Source: CAIVSN01 sp043778375
GTDB taxonomy: Bacteria > Patescibacteriota > Gracilibacteria > BD1-5 > UBA2023
Reading direction: 5' to 3'
Assembly (NCBI GenBank): GCA_043778375.1
Contig: JAYWGH010000073.1
Coordinates: 1 to 12,393, forward strand
Length of the DNA: 12,393 nt
Numbering within the stretch: the first letter of the stretch is position 1; each line of letters opens with the position of its first letter. Under the pieces are notes generated by a model. The model searched no databases and was not told the origin of the DNA. It saw only the letters and a program-made list of their open reading frames with translations. This document shows positions 7,809 to 12,393 of the stretch, piece by piece. The position numbers and the translations under genes are program-made.

Positions 7809-9023
7809 CTAAAAGGTGAGTGTACTCTCTATCGTCTGCATAATGCGAGCTGTCTGCGAGAGTGCTACGATCATCTGCTGATAGTGCTCGAGATCCTCCC
7901 AGGTGAGGCATTGTCACTTGCGATCTTTGAGCCACTTTTGGGCAGGCTGATACCCTCCAATAAAGTGTGTCCACGCGAGCTCTGGCACCTCACCAAAATA
8001 CTGTGTCGTATTGATGTACACTCGTCCCTCCTCATATCGCGGAGTCTCGACGAGCATATCTCCAGCTACTGGAAAAGTCGTAATCAGCTCCTGAACTACC
8101 GGTGACTCGAGGAGATGGAGTCCTCGAAGCTCAGCCCCCAGTACCGTGAGTGCGTCAAAACTCTCTCTGGAGCTCGGATAGGGCACTCGAGGAAAATCAA
8201 TCTTGAGGAATTCGCGGTATTTTGCGCGATACGCCGGAGCATGGAGTACGGCGTAAATATAGTCGAGCACCTCCTCGGGAGTCGTCTGCCCACCTACCGC
8301 TGCGTCTATACGCGCCCAAAGAGTTGGGTCGAGATTGGGAGTGCGAGTTTGACCGTCGAGAGTAGTGTGATCGGAGATGAGGTAGAGAGGAGCTAAATAA
8401 TCACCTCACTGCATACCTGGTCGAGACCAACTACGAAAATCTATGATAGATTTACAAACCATAATTGTAGCAGAAGCTTTTTCATCATGTCCTAGCTTGA
8501 AGACTAACCCAACATTCCCTCATGCGAGCATGTGCTTTGTGACTTTCCCTCGAGTTCTCCAGAGAAATTTGTCATCAAAATAGGTATATCTCGTGTCAAA
8601 CGGACGATACGCAATTTTTGTGATCTTTGACTCATCGAACTCTGCGATCTTTCCATTTTCAATACTCTCATATATCCAGTTCGCATAGTTTTTACCAAGA
8701 TCATACTGAGACTCAAAAGCGATTTTTGATTGTTTTTGCTCAATGAGTCGTACGAGCCTCGTTTGTATCTCATCATGCGATCGTGCAATGATAAAGTCGT
8801 CTCCCATGGTCACTATCCCCGTCACATTTACTGGAAACATCTCGCCCACGCTAAAGCCTGCCTGATACTCAGCGTCCCCGGCCATATCTTTTGGCGTAAA
8901 AAAATAGTATGGTGCCAGTGGAGTCAGTGTGGTCATCTGCGCACTCTCAAGAGTGTGCGTCTCGAGCCAGTCGTACTTGTCATTGCGGCGACCGTAGAGA
9001 TCGATGTGGTGGATTATTGCCAT
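7809..9023 (-). CDS. C-terminal (target-recognition) half of a type IIG/ISP-like restriction-modification enzyme
   Basis: The 404-residue product begins exactly in the middle of the usual fold. MAIIHHIDLYGRRNDKYDWL corresponds to the conserved F/IFHxDLWGxR segment that in single-chain enzymes directly follows the GVAIFI strand, which here ends the upstream partial gene at 9805-11739. It contains APYYFFTPKD (37-46), YRPFDTRYTYF (139-149) of the type ISP C-terminal domain, and APLYL further on. It therefore carries target recognition without the nuclease or the SAM motif. TGA at 8520-8522, 8406-8408 and 7914-7916 are read as Gly; stop TAG at 7809-7811. An in-frame TAA lies about 48 nt upstream of the ATG, so no readthrough from the NYN gene can fuse the parts. 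No -10 box or ribosome binding site precedes the ATG. It could work in trans with the N-terminal half, or be a relic. Confidence 0.88.
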
Positions 9024-9110
9024 GTGATTGGAGTTTATTTTGCGTTCTGCAAATATATGTATAGTATGTAATTACACCCTGGAGGACCGGTCCGCCGTCC
9101 CTCCTCTCAA
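9024..9110. other. Non-coding spacer with a GC-rich palindrome between NYN gene and C-terminal RM half
   Basis: This 87-bp stretch has two unlike parts. 9024-9080 is AT-rich. 9081-9105 is GC-rich and holds the 10-base palindrome GGACCGGTCC (9084-9093), which can also sit in a larger GGAGGG/TCCTCC hairpin on the minus strand. No T-tract follows, so a standard terminator is not supported. It may be a regulatory RNA structure or a scar of whatever brought the NYN gene here. Confidence 0.4.
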
Positions 9111-9803
9111 CTATCCATCTTCGGGTGGATTTTTATATGGAGAAGTAATCGTCTCTGTACCTGCTTGTACTGTGATTGGGAGGAGCGAGAACTCCATATT
9201 TGCTACTCAGATACTTTTGACCATATTTGCTACACTATAATTGGTCTTGCTAAAGCTCTCGTATGGAAAGATAAAACAATACTCTTTTAGGGGGAACAAT
9301 TTACGACACATAGTCACTGCTGGAGATATGTCACTATCTGCCGAGAATATATAAGCAACATCATACTCATCTCGAAAGGCTCCTTTGAGTATATGGAGAG
9401 CAATATTTACATCGGTTTCTTTTTCTTCATATGTCTGAAATATAAACCGAGGAGGAATAACCCTTATACCGGGTGTAATATTTCTTTGCCCATCCATTAT
9501 TGGATGTTTTGAGGCGTTAAACTTTACACTCTTTTTCTTGAACTTTCCCAAAATAATGTCTACTCAGCATGTTTTTGCGAGTACTTTTAAGTAGTTCTTA
9601 TGGCGTGCTAGCTTTGTACTATCCCATTCGGGGTACGCAGTAAAAAGAATAACCTGCTTGAGTGCTTCATCTGGCCCCAAAAGTGACTGCACGAGCTTTC
9701 TGTAATCCAGCCACTTGAAATGCTCTGGAAGATGGTTCTCAATGGCATGGTACATATTAAACCCATCCACATATGCAACAACTCGTTTTTTGGGAGAGTT
9801 CAT
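9111..9803 (-). CDS. NYN-domain (LabA/DUF88-like) putative RNase, nested between two halves of an RM gene
   Basis: The 230-residue NYN domain protein has the PIN-like fold of metal-dependent RNases. Its acidic residues are intact: YVDGFNMYH (11-19, D13), ETDVNIALHIL (D131) and SADSD (D156, D158). It ends with a family-like tail (LLPITVQAG...TSPYKNPPEDG). TGA at 9564-9566 (residue 80) and 9207-9209 (residue 199) are read as Gly; stop TAG 9111-9113. The ATG (9801-9803) follows the TAG of the upstream RM half by one base, so translational coupling is plausible; there is no promoter or Shine-Dalgarno sequence of its own. It is visibly more AT-rich than the flanking RM halves, which suggests separate origin. 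Placement inside an RM gene suggests a defence-linked RNase. Housekeeping RNA turnover is the alternative. Confidence 0.9.
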
Positions 9804-9804
9804 A

Positions 9805-11739
9805 CTATGGCTTTTTTACTTTTACTCCGATAAATATCGCGACCCCCGTCTGTATATCAAAGACATTTTCATCTTTGCCACCATCCTGTGCTGTTTCTTT
9901 CTTTTTAGCATTCCCATGGAGATCCACGATGTAGATGTGATCAAAAGTCTGCATGAGGTGGTTGCGCATCCCTCGAAAAGTAGGATTATCGAGGAACCCA
10001 TGATTGGTGATAAAGGCGAGCACTCACTCACCATTTTTATCGATGAGAGATTCTGAGAAGCGAAAAAACTTTACATAGTCGTCCTGGAGCCAATGTTTTC
10101 GCTCACCAAAATGTACTCCATCTACATACTTGTAGTCCTCTATTTTTGCCGTAATCCAAGCCCCGTTATTGGTAGATATACCACTGTACGGAGGATTCCC
10201 TATCACGACCATCACGGGAGTATCTCGCTTGATCTCATCGGCAAGTCGAGCCTCATCGGCGATGGACTGCATGAGACCAAATAAATTCCCCTGGTCCTCG
10301 GTCGGCACTCGCGCTTCTTCGAGGGAGTTTGTGAGATATATCTGCAGGCGCTCATCGAGATGAGGGACTCCCATCTCCGAAAGTGTGAGCCCGAGCTTGA
10401 GATGCGCAATCGTATAACTCGCCATCATGAGCTCAAATCCATGCAATCTCGGGAGGAGATCTCGTACTACATACGAGGGCCACATACCTGCTTGGCTCTG
10501 CATTTTAGCATACACAAAATGTATAATCTCATTGAGAAAAGTCCCCGTACCCGTAGCTGGATCGAGTACCTGGACTCGGTGTATTTCTTTGGTAGTGATT
10601 CGCTCATTCCCAAATCATGCCTTTCTCTTGTCGTCCTCGATCATGCCCGTACGATGCTGTACTGATATTTTACTCGTATCAGCGAGTCATTTTGACAGAC
10701 CAAAGTGCTTTTGGAGTACCTCATCTACTGCTTGCACCATAAATTTTACCACCGGGGCAGGCGTATAAAATACTCCACGACTCATACGCAGTGTTGCGTC
10801 ATATTCCCCCAGAAAGTCCTCATAAAAATGTATCACAGGATCGTGTGTTCACTGCGCATATACTCCATGCATGAGCGCGTGTACATCCGCATGTACAAAC
10901 ACCTCACAGAGCTCATTTACTATATATTCGAGTCGCTTTTCATACCCCTCACCAGCAATATGATCAAAAAATCTCCGCAGGAGTGGGTTGGATTTTGGGA
11001 CGAGCTCGCGGGCCTCAGAACGCGTAAAATTCTCTGCGGTTGAGTCGTGATACCTCGCCACAAACAGACCATATACGAGAGTTTGAGCATAGAGATCCGC
11101 AAAGCTCTCATGCGTGATATCGTGAAGTATTTCTCGCTTAAATATATCGTAGAGCTTTATAATATCCGCATATTTGAGACTCGCCTCTACCATGCTGGAT
11201 TCTCGAGTTGTGAGCGCGAGCATCTCACAGAGATTGTCCCGTACTCGACGAGCCTTACCACCCATGATCGCTGCGAGATGAGAGGCAGAACGCACAGTGT
11301 CTATAGGATCCGCCAAAAATGCCTTGAGAGTGACCTCGAGCTCAGCGTATTTATCTGGATACGACTCAAGAGTATTCCCTCGCTTTATCGCGAGAACTAT
11401 CGGCTCACCGTATCGCTTTCCATTTATGTAAAATCTAAACTCCAGGGAGTTTGTCAGGATGAGCTTGCCGTACCCAAAATACCGCGCGATTTGCTCGCCT
11501 GACTCGATCTTATCAAGCCCCACATGGAGATCTTTTGCCTCTGCGTACGCTCTTGGGATCCCTCAGGACAAAAATACAAAATCAGGCGCTCCGTGCGCGC
11601 TTCTCTGTGGCTCATTTCGTATTTGGAGACTGGTGACTTCTTCAAAAAGTTTTTGGAGAGCTGGACGGTAGGTGTGCTCAGTCGCTACCCCTGATGCAAG
11701 TGCGGATGAAACTTCTCGGAAATAGGCAGATAATGGCAT
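9805..11739 (-). CDS. N-terminal (nuclease plus methylase) half of a type IIG/ISP-like restriction-modification enzyme
   Basis: The 644-residue product has an N-terminal PD-(D/E)XK nuclease site (APDF with D53, then E67-A68-K69) and LDKIESGEQIARY. A helical linker follows, then the RM signature HDPVIHFYEDFLGEYD with RGVFYTPAPVV. The N6-adenine methylase core has SAM motif LDPATGTGTF (392-401) and catalytic NPPY (515-518). It stops at TAG right after DIQTGVAIFIGVKVKKP, where intact enzymes of about 1,000-1,100 residues continue into the recognition domain; that part is a separate gene (7809-9023). The two products add to 1,048 residues. Five TGAs (11563-11565, 10849-10851, 10687-10689, 10615-10617, 10024-10026) are read as Gly, the third giving the conserved FGLSKGLAD. 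The ATG at 11739 lies 6 nt behind a -10 box. Nuclease and methylase motifs are intact, so this is not an obviously decayed fragment. Confidence 0.92.
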
Positions 11740-11745
11740 ACTTTT

Positions 11746-11774
11746 AGTCTACACAGAGGGATAAAATGGCAAAT
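11746..11774 (-). promoter_or_regulatory. Promoter of the RM operon (leaderless type)
   Basis: On the minus strand, TAGACT (11746-11751, 4 of 6) ends 6 nt before the ATG at 11739, with TTTGCC (11769-11774) 17 bp upstream as a weak -35. It lies in the 43-bp gap behind pnp, where I see no terminator, so readthrough from pnp may add to expression. This would be the only promoter for the two RM halves and the NYN gene. Confidence 0.45.
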
Positions 11775-11782
11775 CAAAATTA

Positions 11783-12393
11783 CTATACAATCCGCTCCAG
11801 TCCCACTCTCCCCTTCTCGGTGTCGACAGCAATGATCTTTACGCTCACCTCCTGCCCGAGAGTGATATACTTTGAGATATCCTCTACTCGCTCTGTTACT
11901 CCGAGTTTTGAGATATGCATCATCCCGGATTTCCCTTTTGCCCATTCGACGATCACCCCGACTCCGTCGAGGATCTTGACGACCTTCCCAGCGAGTATGT
12001 CTCCTACCTCATCCGTCTTGAGGATGTTCTTGATGAACTCAAGTGCGCGAGCTCCCGATACCCCGTCCTTGGCGGTGATCGAGCAAGTCCCTGAGTCCTC
12101 GAGATTAACCTCTACTCCAAACTCTTTCTCGATCCCCTGGATCGTCTCTCCCCCCTTTCCGATCACTTCTCGCATCTTTGCCTCTGGGACAAAAATACTG
12201 AGGATCACCGGAGCATACGGCGAAAGCTCTGTCCTCGGTACAGTGATCGCGAGCACCATAGATGCTCTGATCTCGCTGAGTGCTCCTTGTGCCTGAGTAA
12301 ATATCTCGCCCATGAGTGCAAGTGATAAACCACTAATCTTACAATCCATTTGGAGAGCAGTAATCCCTGCCTCACTCGCCGCAATCTTGAAGT
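11783..12393 (-). CDS. pnp: Polynucleotide phosphorylase, C-terminal part (runs off the right edge)
   Basis: PNPase degrades RNA 3' to 5' using phosphate. The visible 202 codons begin at FKIAASEAGITALQMDCKI, the segment that follows the catalytic DFKVAG region of the second RNase PH domain; the active site itself lies beyond the edge. A helix leads to the KH domain with its GKGG loop (MREVIGKGGETIQGIEKEFG), then a complete S1 RNA-binding domain (GKVVKILDGVGVIVEWAKGK to VDTEKGRVGLERIV) that ends directly at TAG (11783-11785). There is no acidic or Gly-rich tail after S1, unlike E. coli, so degradosome contacts of the E. coli kind are not expected. No TGA occurs in the visible part. It lies 43 bp upstream of the RM operon on the same strand. 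Confidence 0.96.
   Translation of the reverse strand, partial: FKIAASEAGITALQMDCKISGLSLALMGEIFTQAQGALSEIRASMVLAITVPRTELSPYAPVILSIFVPEAKMREVIGKGGETIQGIEKEFGVEVNLEDSGTCSITAKDGVSGARALEFIKNILKTDEVGDILAGKVVKILDGVGVIVEWAKGKSGMMHISKLGVTERVEDISKYITLGQEVSVKIIAVDTEKGRVGLERIV

Noticed and set aside
9024..9810. The NYN segment as an intein or a self-splicing intron restoring one RM protein.
   Set aside because: An in-frame TAG ends the first half and an in-frame TAA precedes the second, which rules out an intein. I see no group II 5' GUGYG boundary or domain V, the segment is too short for a group II intron with its usual protein, and NYN is not a homing nuclease.
9715..11502. Several plus-strand open frames of 100-150 codons opposite the RM gene.
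   Set aside because: They lie antisense to a gene with continuous conserved motifs and show no motif or promoter pattern of their own.
407..11739. Many genes appear interrupted by TGA stops, suggesting pseudogenes, frameshifts or a poor assembly.
   Set aside because: Every interruption is an in-frame TGA with the same reading frame continuing and conserved motifs spanning it; no TAA or TAG interrupts a gene, and decay would not choose TGA only.
407..11739. TGA as selenocysteine or tryptophan.
   Set aside because: Up to five TGAs per gene in unrelated families and no SECIS-like hairpin seen argue against selenocysteine. TGG serves conserved Trp positions, and TGAs fall at Gly positions of known motifs.
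1..12393. CRISPR array, insertion sequence or integrase/attachment site.
   Set aside because: I saw no regularly spaced direct repeats, transposase or recombinase motifs, and no duplicated tRNA 3' end next to the tRNA-Leu gene.

Overview
This window reads coherently only if UGA is translated as glycine (NCBI genetic code 25), the code of the candidate phyla Absconditabacteria (SR1) and Gracilibacteria (BD1-5). Under the standard code most genes break into pieces. With TGA as Gly, nine of thirteen protein genes become continuous through 23 in-frame TGA codons. All twelve visible termination codons are TAA (7) or TAG (5). Several TGAs fall where the family needs glycine, most clearly the SAM-binding motif DPFCGLGT of the methyltransferase at 5661-6857. 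I infer an ultra-small, reduced bacterium of the Patescibacteria/CPR, but cannot choose between the two phyla from this window.

Layout, left to right. A partial unknown gene (1-365, minus) lies divergent from radA (407-1783, plus). Two minus-strand genes of unknown function follow: a small AT-rich membrane-anchored protein (1830-2225) and a 331-residue, partly coiled-coil protein (2255-3250). Next come efp (3321-3884, with its own terminator) and tRNA-Leu(CAG) (3948-4033), both minus, then proS (4185-5657, plus). proS is convergent with a TRM11/UPF0020-like RNA methyltransferase (5661-6857, minus).

From 6857 to 11739, all on the minus strand, is a defence-like block. In transcription order it starts with the N-terminal part of a large single-chain restriction-modification enzyme (PD-(D/E)XK nuclease plus N6-adenine methylase, 9805-11739). 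A NYN/LabA-type putative RNase follows (9111-9803), then the C-terminal specificity part of the same enzyme (7809-9023). Behind it lie a small antitoxin-like gene (7469-7729), an AbiEii/DUF1814-type nucleotidyltransferase (6867-7481) and the TRM11-like gene. The window ends in the C-terminal KH-S1 part of polynucleotide phosphorylase (11783-12393, minus, partial).

The most interesting structure is the split restriction enzyme with a complete RNase gene between its catalytic half and its target-recognition half. It recalls RM loci that carry a nested RNase, such as PrrC. A second pattern is a -10-like box 6-7 nt upstream of the ATG in six genes that begin transcription units, with no Shine-Dalgarno sequence, which suggests leaderless mRNAs.
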